Shown here one piece after another: positions 22,761-34,300 of a stretch of 64,000 nt of DNA; within the stretch, counting starts at the first letter, position 1; every line of letters starts with the position of its first letter. The stretch is from Selaginella moellendorffii (taxonomy: Eukaryota; Streptophyta; Lycopodiopsida; Selaginellales; Selaginellaceae): positions 322,402-386,401 of the forward strand of contig NW_003314352.1 of the NCBI RefSeq assembly GCF_000143415.4, read 5' to 3'. The translations under genes and the position numbers were made by a program. The notes under the pieces were generated by a model. That model worked only from the letters and a program-made list of their open reading frames with translations, did no database searches and was not told where the DNA came from.

Positions 22761-23219
22761 TGATGCTAAATTGTGGGATTAGTATTTGATGAGCATTCTT
22801 CCACTTGTTCAAGAAGAGTCTACTGAACACTTAAGCCACGTATAAATGGGACAACAACAGCACTACAACTCCCATCATCGTCCACTTGCAGAGTATAAAG
22901 TGAATGATTTGATGTTAGTCTATTTTCCCCATCTTACGGTATGTAGTTTATCTAAAGGGCTTTTTGCTCAATGGAAAGGACCATATCAGGTGTTGTAGTA
23001 AGTTGGACCACAAGTTTTTGAGGTTTGGCATTACGTTTAGCAGGCCGATCCTCCAAAAATTATGCATGTGCATCAGTTGAAACACTTCATATAAAGGGAT
23101 CAAGAACAACTGACACCACCTACAGATCTGCCAGTGCCTCTTCTTGATGTTCCTCCAAATCCCAGTTTATTTACAAAAGAATCTTGATGGTCTTCCATTA
23201 TTCCGAGAGGAAGGGATGA

Positions 23220-23395
23220 TGTGAAGTTTAAGTGTATGGCTATAATGCCATATATTAATATTAGTGTAGTGGGATTTTGGTAGTTATCGGATTGGTTTCA
23301 ATCCAAACCACTCACTCTTGTATATAAGCTAAGGTTTTTGGGCTAATTGATATGTACATTTTCTGTATTCCCTTTCTATATTCCATGCACTCACA
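23220..23395 (+). repeat. 3' LTR of gypsy element A
   Basis: Begins TGTGAAGTTTAAGTG immediately after a purine tract and ends CACTCACA. Equal in length to the left LTR. Confidence 0.72.
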
Positions 23396-24251
23396 TATCA
23401 AAATATTTTCTAATATTTATTTATTACACAAAAATATTCTTAGCATATTCAAAAAATAATAATAAAAATTCAAAGTATTCTTTAAACAGTAGTATATATT
23501 ATAACAAAATATTCTTTAGTGAACTGTCTTGGCTGGCTCCCTTTTTGCCAACCCTACCAACAAAGTTTGGACAAGTTGAATGCAAAACAAATCCTTTAAC
23601 AAGGCAGTTGGATATATACTCCACCATGTTAGCAAGGTGGCAAGGCGTGCATGACTTACAGTCCCTTCATCTAATGGCAGAATTCTGTTTTTATGGACTT
23701 GGGCGATAAATGGTAGGCCTTCCTCCTCTCAGGCGATTAAGTCAACTTTGTGTTCGTAAGCTTTGAATATCTCTTGGTTTCCATGGCAACCAGATCAGCG
23801 CTCTAATCAGCCCTATCCGATCGAGATGATGTAGAGATATTGGTGTCGTGATTGGAAGGCAAGCAGAGGATGTGTTTTGGTATGTTTTGACATTGGATAT
23901 GACTGCAAGAAGCGCAGGAGAAAAGATTCCCATGCCCCATATTGGCTGGGATTCGTGTAGCCTCCTCCATCAGCAATGCACTTAGAGAGTCAGTTGGAGG
24001 AGATTGATCTTGAGAGGAGGAAGGTACGTGGCTAGATGCAGATGGTATGCTCGGGGTATGTCTGTTGTCTTTGGAAAAATGTGTGTGATGGTGATCTTTT
24101 GCTTGAGCTTACATTCATTCCTAGACTAGCTTTTTCATCTTCCCACAGCTTTATGTTGACGTGTTTAAATTTCCAGAGTTGGGCTTTGCATCCGGCCAGC
24201 ATTTGCTGGGCAATTTCTAGTAAGCACAGCTTTTAGTGATCGCTGATCTCT
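23396..24251. other. Intergenic region without a recognised gene
   Basis: The left part is AT-rich. The right part has normal composition and short frames with no recognisable domain. It ends in the 3' region of the minus-strand kinase-like gene. Confidence 0.45.
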
Positions 24252-25329
24252 CTACCAGAAACAAAAGTAATCTCTGGGACAAAACATGTAGAACACCATG
24301 TCGATCTTGCTGCGCATGAGCGAGTGGTAGACGCACGGTGTGACCAAAGCCTGCCTTAGCCGCATCCAGCTTGGCCGCTCCACGAGTAGCTTCAAGCTCT
24401 TTCGCAGTGTCCTCCTGCCGAAGAAATCGACCACGCCCACCACCACTTCTCGGTTCTCCGTCTTGAAGCACAGCAAGGAGTAGTCGACCACCGAGTCATC
24501 CTGGGGCCAGAGAAACAAAGAGAAGATAAGCACACAAACAAGCGAAAGGAAACGTGTATGTTACCTGGAGAAACTGCGTGTCTCGCTTGACAATCTCCTC
24601 GAACCTGAGATACTCGAGCCCTGCTAAGTAGACAGGCTCCATCTTACTGCCAGACGCCTTGAGCTGGTATTGAGAGACAACGTTCCCGGGAGGTTTTAAG
24701 TACTGCATGAGGACAATGTGGTTCACAGCATCTCCAGAGATTACCTGCATGCAAAGACGAAAGCACTGCGCCTATAAGATCATTGTCCTTCTAAACAAAA
24801 GTACAGTACAAAGAGTAGAACTCACCGTGAAAGCGCCATAGATCTTCACAAGCATCGTCCTGTTCCTGTTCGACGAAATGTAGTTGACATAAGCAGAGGC
24901 AAACCTCGAGAAGGAGCGGATCTCTTCAGCCGTAACCATCTGGAGGAGGAACCTCCGGTCCTGCGTGGGCCACTTTCCATCTTCGGAGGGCCTGCTTTTC
25001 ACGGTCGAGAGGCTCCCTATCATCCTTGTCATCACAGGAAACGGCAGCGTAAGGATGCACCAGGCAGCGCTTATGGAGCAAATGAGGCACTCGGTTTCGT
25101 CGGGACCGTTTTCAATCGCAGGATCGGAGTCTTGCAGCGCTTCCAGCAAGCTCGAGAGCCACGGAGGCAAGCAAAACTATTAGATTTAGAACACGCTATG
25201 ACGGCTTTATGCACTCACCTGTGCTTCTCCGGTATTTCTACGCCGTTGTGTCGAGCTTGGTCCGTATCGAGGGTTCGTAAGCTTCTTCCTCTCGACGTCC
25301 GATGGTAGAATCAAACGTACCGTTGACAT
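24252..25329 (-). CDS. Small divergent phosphatidylinositol phosphate kinase-like protein (FAB1/PIPK fold)
   Basis: Four exons (25329-25219, 25176-24826, 24744-24565, 24500-24252) join in frame to 296 residues. The fold is recognised from RRFLLQMVTAEEIRSFSRF (FAB1 counterpart: RFIIKQVTKTELESF), SAYVNYI, MLVKIYGAFTV, VSQYQLKASGSK (usually YDLKGS), KRDTQFL, VVDYSLL (usually MDYSLL) and VVVGVVDFF. Compared with FAB1/PIKfyve it lacks the FYVE and chaperonin-like parts and is only the kinase core. The position of the nucleotide-binding lysine is Q and the DLKGS motif is changed, so it is probably a pseudokinase or a scaffold; this is inference. The start ATG opens a basic segment (VERKKLTNPRYGP). 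Upstream lies an array of exon-like repeats that may form alternative leaders. Confidence 0.75.
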
Positions 25330-25447
25330 CTAGACAGCTGCATGAGACCCACAGTTACTCAACAAACAGAAAAAGCCTCTGCAAAGATGACGACACAGAA
25401 TGACTGCTAGATCTCAAAACTGACACGAGAAAGAAAGATCGGCTCAC

Positions 25448-26154
25448 CTCTCCAGAGAACACGTGAAACAATCGACAATTATCGCTAGCAGCCTGCTGAG
25501 GAACACACAAACAAGCTCTTAGCAATGTAAACAAGGAACTTCACGCGCGGATAAGGTGGTCTATCGGAAAGAAAGTAAGTGCAAGAACGGGAGAGAAAGC
25601 TTGAAGTAATCTAAAACAGGTTGCTACTATCAAAAGTCGCAAGACTTTCGATCGGAAAGATCATCGGCTCACCCCTGCGAAGATATCCGGGAACAGTGCC
25701 AATAATCGCCAGCTCCAGAATCAAACCTGGGAGGAAAAGCGTCAGGCTTTGAGACAATCGCTACTACAACGTCCGCATGAGAAAGTCCCTAGCTTTTCAG
25801 TCGGAAAGATCATCGGCTCACCTCTGCGAAGAAATCTGCGCAACAGTCGCAACAATCGCTAGCGCCGCGTCAAGCCTGGAACGAAAGAAGACAAGCTTTG
25901 AATGCCATTCTATCAACGAAAGCCGCAAGCTTCTCGAGCAAAGTGATCACGTCGGCGAAGAAATCTGTGCGACAGCAACGACGATCGCTCGCTCCACGCC
26001 TACACTTAGAATGTGAGTTAGATCGAAAGAAATCGCGGAGATTCTACGTCGCTCCTCTCTTTCTCTCTCGGATTCCCTTCCGAAAGAGAAAGAGAGGAGC
26101 TTCCGGCGAGTAAGATCATCGGCATACCTCTCCGAGCAACAGCCGCTACTAGGC
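25448..26154 (-). repeat. Array of five duplicated exon-like units
   Basis: On the minus strand five related segments are each preceded by a pyrimidine-rich AG and followed by GTGAGC, GTGATC or GTATGC: 26154-26128, 25999-25951, 25875-25822, 25726-25673, 25495-25448. Shared core: gcgattgttgc ... cagatttcttcgcag, then gtgagccgatgatctttcc in the intron-like part. Lengths are 27, 49, 54, 54 and 48 bases. They lie in the leader region of the PIP-kinase-like gene. They could be alternative 5' exons, or a decayed tandem duplication of one exon with its flanks. Confidence 0.65.
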
Positions 26155-26564
26155 CTGCAAGTAAAGAAAAATGCGAGAAGAATGGGTAGTGAGAAAGAGC
26201 ACAACACCATCTCCACCATCTACGAACCTCCGAGACGATCAAGACAGGAATGGAGCTCGCCGAGCCCTAATACTTGTGCCAACTCGGCATCCTAGTGGCA
26301 GCCACGTCATCCAGCCAGAGACCATAGTTTTGTTCGAGAGCCCCTGTATGTGCACCGTGGTCGCGGAGTAATCCATCCATTTTGTTCGTGGTCGCCTAGC
26401 GAAAATCTGTGAAGTTCTTCTAGCAGCTAAATTTCCCAGCGTCCTTGCTGCTTCACAAGACGTCGATTCTGAATTACAGTGATAACGAGAGCTAGAATCG
26501 TCGCTGACTTAGCTCCATCCTCCCGGGAAACAACGATTAATCGACGAAAATCTCAGGGGAGAGA

Positions 26565-26772
26565 AAGATTGATACCTATTGTACCGATCCTTGTGTCCCC
26601 AGCGTCTCACAAGCACTCGCGCAATCGATATTTCGATCTCGATCGATCGAAATGCAATCGACTAAAGATCGACACCTATCGTAAATCCTTGCAGAGCGCT
26701 CACAAGCGCTCGCTCAATCCATATTTCGATCCCTGCGACGCCAAGACGCAAATGCCTCGATCGATCGAAATG
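26565..26772. repeat. Two-copy degenerate tandem repeat of about 100 bases
   Basis: The segments around 26570-26653 and 26667-26772 share gat.gacacctat.gta, atccttg, cacaagc.ctcgc.caat, atatttcgat and cgatcgatcgaaatgc. The second copy has an insertion near 26730. It lies between the divergent kinase-like and SRPP genes. Confidence 0.55.
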
Positions 26773-27114
26773 CCTCACTGCCCTACAAACTTGGGAGCCT
26801 AAAGACCTAATTCCTAAAGAGCATCTCCCACGTGTCGGTATTACGCTCCACCAATCAAGCGCCTACAAGTAGCCGTTGGATACCTCCAAGCAATTCTGGA
26901 CCGTCCGTGAGAGCGACGGCTGGGATTATTTCTCGGCCCTGCAAAGCGGCGTTCTTGTTTGCTCTCGTTGGGTTGAGAAGCTCCCGATCGCGGCATTGTC
27001 GTCAATCGATCCCTTGCTTCCAGCGCTGCTTCAGGTAATCTTGTGGCGGAGCGGGCGATCCAAGCTGAGCGCGTGTTTGATCGTGTGTTTCCAGGGTTTC
27101 TTGGCAAGAAGAAA

Positions 27115-27938
27115 ATGGCCGAGCAGCAGCCCGCGCCAGTGGAATCCACTCAGGTAAAAAGACAAATCTCACGGGGGGCATCGAAAATCTTCCAAAATCT
27201 TGCTCGTTCTTCCAGGAGCCGAAGCTCAAGTACCTGGGATTCTTCCAGGCGGCGCTGATCAAGGTGACCGTGGTCATCGCCTCGCTCTACGAGTTCGCAA
27301 AGGAGAACTCGGGGCCTCTCAAGCCCGGCGTGGACAGCGTCGAGGGCACCGTCAAGACGGTGGTCGCGCCCGTGCTCCACAAGATCGAAGGGAGGCCAGC
27401 GGAGCTACTCATTCTCGTCGATAGCAAAGTAAGCTCTTTTCCTTCTTTCTTTCCAGCCATCTAGCTTTTCCTCTTTACCTTTTTTTCTTTTCCAGCGATC
27501 TAGTGTGATTGACACATCTATCTCTTCTCTCAGGTGGACGAGATTGTCACGGCCCTCAAGAACTCTCTCCCCCAGTTCGTCAAGGAGCGATCCCAGCAAG
27601 CTTACGACATTGTCACTCAAGCTCCCGAGGCGGCCAGGAGCGTGGTGGGCGACGTCCAAAAGCGCGGAGTCTACGAGAGCGCTCGCGACTACTACAACAA
27701 GTATGAGCCGGTTGCCGAGGAGTGGTCTTACAGCGCTTGGACGGCGGCTCTCAAGCTCCCGGTGGTGCCGCAAGTCGTTCATCTGACAGCTCCAGTGGCG
27801 CTCTTTGGGGTGGAGAAGTTTAACTCGCTCGTCGTGGTGCTCAAGGAGAACAATGTCCCTCTGGCTGCCTACGTTCCGGAGCTGCCTCTCGAGAAGATCC
27901 AGCGCGCTGTGGAGATGGAGCCCGTGAAGCAAGCTTAG
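27115..27938 (+). CDS. Small rubber particle protein / rubber elongation factor-like protein (SRPP/REF)
   Basis: Three exons (27115-27153, 27216-27428, 27534-27938) give 218 residues. The REF family core is present: LKYLGFFQAALIKVTV, LYEFAKENSGPLKPGVD, SVEGTVKTVVAPVLHKI, then VDEIVTALKNSLPQFV, YNKYEPVAEEWSYSAW and VVHLTAPVALFGVEKFN. Non-rubber plants use these proteins as lipid-droplet-associated factors that aid droplet growth and stress tolerance; rubber species use them on rubber particles. No membrane-spanning segment is seen, in line with amphipathic surface binding. The first exon carries only MAEQQPAPVESTQ, a common arrangement in the family. The gene is divergent from the PIP-kinase-like gene. 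Confidence 0.94.
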
Positions 27939-28020
27939 AGAAACAAGAAGAAAAAGGAGATGGAGGAATCGGGTTTGGTAGCAAGCTTCTTTCTCTTTCG
28001 TCGCTAGAAGTTCGTCGGAG

Positions 28021-28054
28021 GTATATATATACATCTATATATATATATATATAT
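28021..28054. repeat. AT dinucleotide microsatellite
   Basis: TA/AT repeats in the 3' region of the SRPP gene, likely within its 3' UTR or just beyond. Confidence 0.8.
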
Positions 28055-28473
28055 GGCTATGGACTTATAGAAATAACTTTGTCCGTGTCATCCTGGCGCA
28101 GGGGCCATGCCAAAATAAACAGCTGAAAGTTCGTTCTTGAAAGAAAGTTTTGTTCAAAAGAGCTCAAGAACAACTGAAAAGTTCTCCTTTCCAAAGTTGT
28201 GGATTTTGTTTATAAGAGCTGAAGAACATAGTGTGATCTAGCTCCGATTTACAAAGCCGGGACCAAAAGAGCTTAACTTTCTGCGTAGAAAAAACTCGGT
28301 ATTTGATCTAGGAGCTTTGTGGCGGTGTTTAGGCAGCTCCAACGTTCGTGGAGCCAAGATCATCGAGTAGAGAGGAGTTGAGAAGTGGGAGCTGTGAACC
28401 AAACAAGGGAATTTTACAATGGCTGGCTTTGGCACGCACACACAAAACGCCTAGAGCCTCTTGTGCGCGCGCG

Positions 28474-29171
28474 CTACATTCTCCTGCCTGCCTTTGCGTA
28501 AGGATATGGAGTGCTAAAGGGGTGAGCAACGGGCAACACCCGGAGGAGAACGTAAAGCGAGACGACCAAGTGTGGCACGTACACCATGAGCAACCTGGAT
28601 TTCTTGGCCGAGTGCGTGAGATAGATCTCCGAGAGCAATGGAACCTGTTTGCTAGGACGACTTTAGATCCCTCTAAAACGTTTTGGAGAGAATGGAAAAC
28701 TGGGACGTACCAGACTCGTTGTGGAGTGAACTCCATACAAAATCCCTGTCAATCGTCCCCAGTCCTTTCCTGTGAGAGACGAAGGCCAGAACGAGCACCA
28801 AGAACAAGAAGCAAATGCAAACTTTAGTCATCTCTTTTGCCTGGAGCAACGAAGAAAGAAAGAAAGAACTGTGAAGCATACAACTGACCATAGTAGAAGG
28901 CCTTAGCGTTGAGGAAGAGCAATGGCAGCCGGAAGAAGAGGTCTGCCAAGACAATGCCCTTGAAGTAGGATGGCATGTCCCTCATGAAAAAATCGCCATT
29001 GGCGCGGACGTGCCACTTGACGAGGCCCTGGAGGAACTTTGGGAAGAGCCACGACGGTAGCACCGCCTGCGCCTCGAGGAACAAGACGATGGGGATGTTG
29101 ACGAGGAGAAAGATGACGACGATGACATCCAGAGGGCGTCTCCGGGGTGGGAGCCCTCGTCTCTGTGCCAT
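28474..29171 (-). CDS. EXPERA-domain membrane protein (TMEM97/sigma-2 receptor-like)
   Basis: Three exons on the minus strand (29171-28889, 28769-28711, 28644-28474) give 170 residues. There are four predicted membrane segments: LDVIVVIFLLVNIPIVLFL, then SYFKGIVLADLFFRLPLLF, GILYGVHSTTSLVPLL and LLMVYVPHLVVSLYVLL. Family marks include an acidic residue in the first segment region (LEAQAVLPS), WHVRANGDFFM and IYLTHSAKKS. EXPERA proteins (EBP, TM6SF, TMEM97) sit in the ER and act in sterol or lipid handling; plant members of the TMEM97 branch are poorly characterised, so the exact ligand is unknown. It ends with a basic AKAGRRM tail, reminiscent of an ER retrieval signal. The gene is divergent from the FSH hydrolase gene about 700 bases away. 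Confidence 0.88.
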
Positions 29172-29183
29172 AAAGAAGGATCC

Positions 29184-29206
29184 TTGCTGCTGCTGCTGCT
29201 GCTGCG
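29184..29206. repeat. CTG trinucleotide microsatellite
   Basis: Seven or so CTG units immediately upstream of the TMEM97-like start codon, within its probable 5' leader. Confidence 0.75.
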
Positions 29207-29869
29207 GCCTCCACTCCTAGGGCTAGAACTACTTCTTCTTGGCGATCTTGGTGACAAAATCGCCGCCGCCGCCACCGGGGACTCACCAGGTGATGGATTC
29301 ATTCGCGGCGCCGCCGCCGCCGCCGCCCCCGCCGCAAGGACACCTCTTCTTGCCCCTGTCAAAGCCCTGTTGCTCCTCCATCGCCGCCGCGCGCGCGCCC
29401 CTGGGACTTTCTTCTTGGTAGGGTAACAGAAGGCGCGGCGCTTGCGTTCCGGATTGCTGACGTGGCGTGCCACCTGGCGGAATTCAAATTTCGGGATATT
29501 CGCGGCGGATGCGGGGGTGTTTAGGGTTTATGGGCGCGCTGGGCGGCGTCCCAGCTACTGGTCATCCGCGCGTGGACGCGATCCATCAGGTGAGGATCTA
29601 GGTTATTTGACGCGCTGTTGATCACACTTTGTGTCACAGTTCGTAGCTTTCTCTTTCGTCCAGATCACACGCATCACTTGCTTTTTCGCTTTTTTTTTTT
29701 GGCTTTTTCTTTGTCGCGTGGTGTGTTCCTCGTTGTTTTCTTCTCCGCCGCGTGATTCTGTAGCCGCGGTGGCTGCTGCTGCGATCGAGAATCTAGTCCC
29801 ATCGCTTTATGAATTTTATTTTTTCCCTGAGTTGTTGGAGCATTGCCACCTGACTAGGAGGGGCTAGTC

Positions 29870-30939
29870 ATGACGGGCGAGAGGAATTTGGGAGAGAGGA
29901 CTAAATTGAGGGTCTTGTGCTTGCACGGGTTCAGGACGAGCGGAAGCATCCTTGAGAAGCAGCTCAGCAAATGGAGCAGCTCAATTCACGAGCTCTTGGA
30001 TCTGGTAAGCAAGCAGAAAAATTCCCCCTTTGGTTTCTAGCTTCGAAAATCCCATTGGTTTTTGCAGACTTTTCTGGATGCTCCGTATCCAGCGAAGGGG
30101 AAGTCGGATGTGGAGGGATTTTTCCCACCGCCGTACTATGAGTGGTTTCAGTACAATCATGTAAGCTGCAGTCCTTCGTTTTTTCTTTTTTTTTTTTTTG
30201 ACCTCCTCCCGCTGCAGGATTTCACCGAGTACACGGGATTCGACGAGACAGTCCAGTTCATCGCAAACTTCATGGAAAACAATGGTCCTTTCGATGGACT
30301 TCTCGGTTTTTCTCAGGTAAGATTTCCCGTTGCGGTAGGGAAGCGTGGCTGACTCTTGGCAAATCCAGGGCTCAATCTTGTCTTCCGCACTTGTCGGGAT
30401 GCAAGAAAAGGTAGAAGCAACACAAAGGTCGTCTTGTGTTTTTCTTTGCTAACGCGGCTCTTTCTCTTTGTCTCACAAAAAGGGTAAAGCGCTGACTGGA
30501 ATTCCTCCCGTGAAATTCGTGATATCGGTGTCGGGTGCAAAGCTCATTGCATCGAAATTCGCGTTTGTCTACTCCGATGGCATCCGGCGTCCCTCCGTTC
30601 ACGTCTTAGGTTCGAGCTGACAGCTAGTTTTCTTTAACTCTTCCCAAATTCTCTACTCTCTCAGGTGACAAGGACTGGCTTAGAACACCAGGCGAGGAGT
30701 TGCTCAAAGCCTATGAATCACCACTCGTCATCAGACATCCCAAAGGCCACACGGTTCCAAGACTCGGTAATACTTCCTGCTCATTTGCTCTTTCAAAGTG
30801 GTGATTTATTTTTCCAGACGAGAGATCGACCATGGTCATGCGAGACTTCCTCCTCCAGCAGCTGACGTTCCAAAAATCGACACTGGTCAAGCAGATTGCG
30901 ATAGACGAGGACTCCAGGGAAATAGCAGTGGAAGCGTAA
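29870..30939 (+). CDS. FSH-type serine hydrolase (OVCA2/FSH1 family)
   Basis: Seven exons (29870-30004, 30068-30160, 30218-30316, 30369-30410, 30483-30609, 30665-30766, 30818-30939) give 239 residues. Alpha/beta-hydrolase marks: LRVLCLHGFRTSGSI after strand 1, GFDETVQFIANF, the nucleophile elbow GFSQG (serine; the motif is split by an intron between Q and G), VKFVISVSGAKL, the acid GDKDW and the histidine HPKGHTVPRL. These match the FSH1/OVCA2 group, cytosolic esterases with a preference for medium or long acyl esters. A small 42-base exon (GSILSSALVGMQEK) is needed to complete the fold. Plant substrates of this family are unknown. Confidence 0.9.
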
Positions 30940-31358
30940 GCTCCCATTTTATACGAATAAACTTTTGGAAGTTCCTCTTGCATGGGGAATATCTCAGAAT
31001 CTTCATGTCAGCTTTATAAATTTTGTTGCTCGTTCCTGGAAGCGTCGTCCATGGCTTCTGGGAAAGACTCCCCGTAGATAAAATTCTTTGAAGAGCACGA
31101 AGTTCTCTCTTCTAACCGTATGCCCGTGTCCACCTTTAGGAGGACCAGCAAACGAGCATCTTCTCTTTCGTCTAGAATCTCGATAGGTCATAGCATAATT
31201 TTCCTCCACTCGCGAGACATATTGTAGGGCTGCGCGGCCGCCTGGGGCGATCCTCCCAGCTATGGGCGTGCCCTCTAGGTAATCCACGGCTGTTCCACTG
31301 CCAGCAGCGGCTTTGCTACAGAGTAGTCGGGGGTTTTGCGCGACGGGATTGCTGCCCC

Positions 31359-34300
31359 ATGGGGATCGCTGGGAAATTTTGCCGCACGGTGCCTGGCGGC
31401 GTGTGGGAGACGAAGATCGAGAATGGATTCGGCGCATTCACTCCCTGCGTCACCGACACGCTCGTCATCAACATCTCCATGCTGGTGCTGCTCTCCTTCG
31501 CCGTCAAGAGGATCCGGCTCATCAGGGGCTCCTCGGACGCCCCCGTTGTGAGGCACAGCGTCAAGCGGCGGCGTGGCCATGTTCTTCTCATCGCTCTAGC
31601 TGCGTATTCCGCCCTCCAGCCGCTTGCGCAGCTCGGCCTGGGGATTTCTAGTGACAATCCCGAAGGAAACAAATCCCCTCCACCTTACGAGGTATGGCAT
31701 TTTTTATTATGTTCTCGCTGATGACTGTGGTTATGTCAGATTGTTGCTATGATCGTTTCCTCGGCTACTTGGATTGCTGTCCTGATAATGCTGTGCCTGG
31801 AGACGAGGATTTACGTGACGGAATACAAATGGCACTACCGTTTTGCTTTGCTTTACGTTCTGGTGGCCCAGATCACGAAGTTTCGTTTCGTTCTTGAGCT
31901 CAAGGATTACCTGGACAAGTAAGTTGGTCCGATGTGTTTCTTAAGTTTGATATGACCGTGGCAATGGTTACTGAAGGTATGCGTTCGGGGTTTCTTGCGG
32001 TTACTTCGCAGCTCAAGTAAGCTGATTGTTCAACTCTCGTTCACTTGTTGCTGATGATGGATTTTCTCAGGCTGTGTTCACTGTTGTCGCGTGGATTTAT
32101 TCTCCGGAGATCACCGAAGAAGGAGATTATCGTCCCATCCCCGAGGACATCACAGTTGAGTATGAAGATCAGATGCCGTCCGAGAAAGTTTGCCCGGAGT
32201 GCCATGCTTCAATTTTCTCGAGTATGTCAAGGTTTAAAATGGAAACGTGAGTGAGCTGATCGTACCTGTCATACAGGAATTGTCTTCTCATGGATGACTC
32301 CACTAATGGAGACAGGCTACAAGAGACCGCTTACTGAAAAGGATATTTGGCAGCTTGATGAGTGGGATAGGACGGAGAATCTCTATCGAAAGTAAGACAT
32401 TTGCTGGGGAGCTTTGCAGACGATCTTGCCTTGTACTTGCAGTTTTAGGAAATTCTGGGATGACGAGTGCAAAAAGGCGAATCCGTGGCTTTTGGCAGCT
32501 TTACACAGATGTCTTGGACCGAGGTTTGGCACTTTTAGTAAGTTATTTGGTCTTTCTTCTCTGATGAAACGTTTTTACGTTCCCTAGATTCTGGCTGGGT
32601 GGAATTTTTAAAGTAAGCTTTTCTCATCCTATACTATGTATCTAAGCATTTCTTGTCTTTTCAGGTTGGAAATGATCTTTCTCAATTTGTTGGACCTTTT
32701 TTCTTGAATCTGCTTCTAGAGGTCAGTCAAGTGCTAATATCCATTACACTTGCTCAAATGTTTCAGATTTATAGTCAATGCAAACCGGTGCTCCCGTCTG
32801 GCAAGGCTACATATATGCAGCACTGATATTTGTTGGCATTGTAAGTTATCTTACATGTCTTGTCTCCCAAATTTTTATTTCTCAACGCTTGCTTTATAGT
32901 TTGGAGGTGTTCTTTGTGAAGCGCAATATTTTCAAAACGTAATGCGTACAGGATTTCGTGCGCGCTCTGTTTTGGTTAGAATCGCCATTTGGTTTTTATC
33001 CCAGGTCCTTCGTATTTTTAACCATTATAGCATTGTATAGGTTGCTGCGGTGTTTCGAAAATCTGTTCGTCTAAGTCAAGTTGGGCGACAGGGGTTTACT
33101 TCAGGAAAAATTGTAAATCTGATGACTACTGATGCAGAAGCTCTTCAGGTACATCCAGATCAGTAAACTTATGTGTTGTAATTTAATTTATCAACAGCAA
33201 ATATGTCAACAACTCCATGGCCTGTGGTCAGCTCCCCTACGGATTGTAGGAGCTGTAGTTTTCCTTTACTATCAACTCGGCGTTGCATCCTTGATTGGTT
33301 CATCAATTTTGTTGTTGTTGTTTCCTGCTCAGGTGAGCGGTATATTTTCGTTTGTGAATATACTGACAACTTTGGCTTTTCGCTGTAGACTTTTATCATC
33401 AGTCGCATGCAAAAGCTGACAAAAGAAGGGTTACAGCGTACTGACACACGTATCGGCCTGGTCTCTGAAGTTTTATCAGCCATGGACGTTGTGAAGTACG
33501 TGTGCGTATTTTTATTGTCTCGGTGTTTACTTTTGTAACACAGATGCTATGCCTGGGAGGATAGTTTTAGCTCAAAAGTTCAGAATGTTCGAAATGACGA
33601 GCTTAGTTGGTTTCGAAAAGCACAGCTTCTATCTGCGGTAAGTTCTCTTCATTCTACAGCTTCTTTACCTTCTTAAACATCTCCACTTGCAGATAAACAG
33701 CTTTCTCTTGAACAGCATTCCGGTTTTTGTTACTGTTTTAGCCTTTGGCATTTACACGCTGTTGGGTGGGAAATTGACACCGGCAAAAGCTTTTACTTCT
33801 CTCTCGCTATTTTCTGTTTTGAGATTTCCCTTATTCATGTTCCCGACTCTGATAACACAGGTGGAGTTTTTTAGATGCTCGCTCAATTGGTGATCGTGGT
33901 CTTACAGGCTGTCAATGCGAAAGTATCCTTGAAGAGATTGCAAGAGCTCCTTCTTGCCGAGGAACTCGCATTACTACCCAATCCACCCATACAGAAGGAA
34001 TTACCTGGTATTTCAATCAAAGATGGCAGTTTTTCTTGGGATCCAAAGGTTTTCTGCTTTCACTTTCTTGTTTCTTTGTTGCTAAATATTGTTGCTCTGA
34101 AACAGGCAGAGCGGCCCACTCTTACGAACATAAATTTTGAGGTCCCAGTTGGAAGTTTTGTGGCCATTGTTGGGGGAACTGGAGAGGGAAAAACCTCTTT
34201 AATTTCAGCTGCAATTGGAGAGTTGCCTCCTCTCGCTGATACGGAAATTATATTGAGAGGAAGAGTAGCATATGTTTCACAAGTATCATGGATTTTTAAT

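Larger units (their letters stand above)
15746..23395 (+). mobile_element. Decayed Ty3/gypsy LTR retrotransposon (family A) with nested insertions
   Basis: The LTRs are 15746-15921 and 23220-23395, both 176 bases, beginning TGTGA and sharing gggattttggtagttat, attggtttcaat, tatataag, gggctaattgatat and ttccatgcactca. A polypurine tract (gagaggaagggatga) directly precedes the right LTR. Between them the order is gag remnant, reverse transcriptase, RNase H, integrase and a C-terminal GPYQV region, the Ty3/gypsy order. All frames carry several stops. The element is interrupted by a solo LTR (17108-18133) and a Penelope-like insertion (18240-20584). I could not find a clean target duplication. 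The left LTR ends CATA instead of CACA, a probable mutation. Confidence 0.82.

Noticed and set aside
15741..23400. Target duplication of the gypsy element
   Set aside because: The flanks tacat and tatca do not match well enough to claim one.
28982..29473. Minus-strand Arg/Ser/Ala-rich frame of 163 codons
   Set aside because: Overlaps exon 1 of the TMEM97-like gene in another frame and has no family resemblance.
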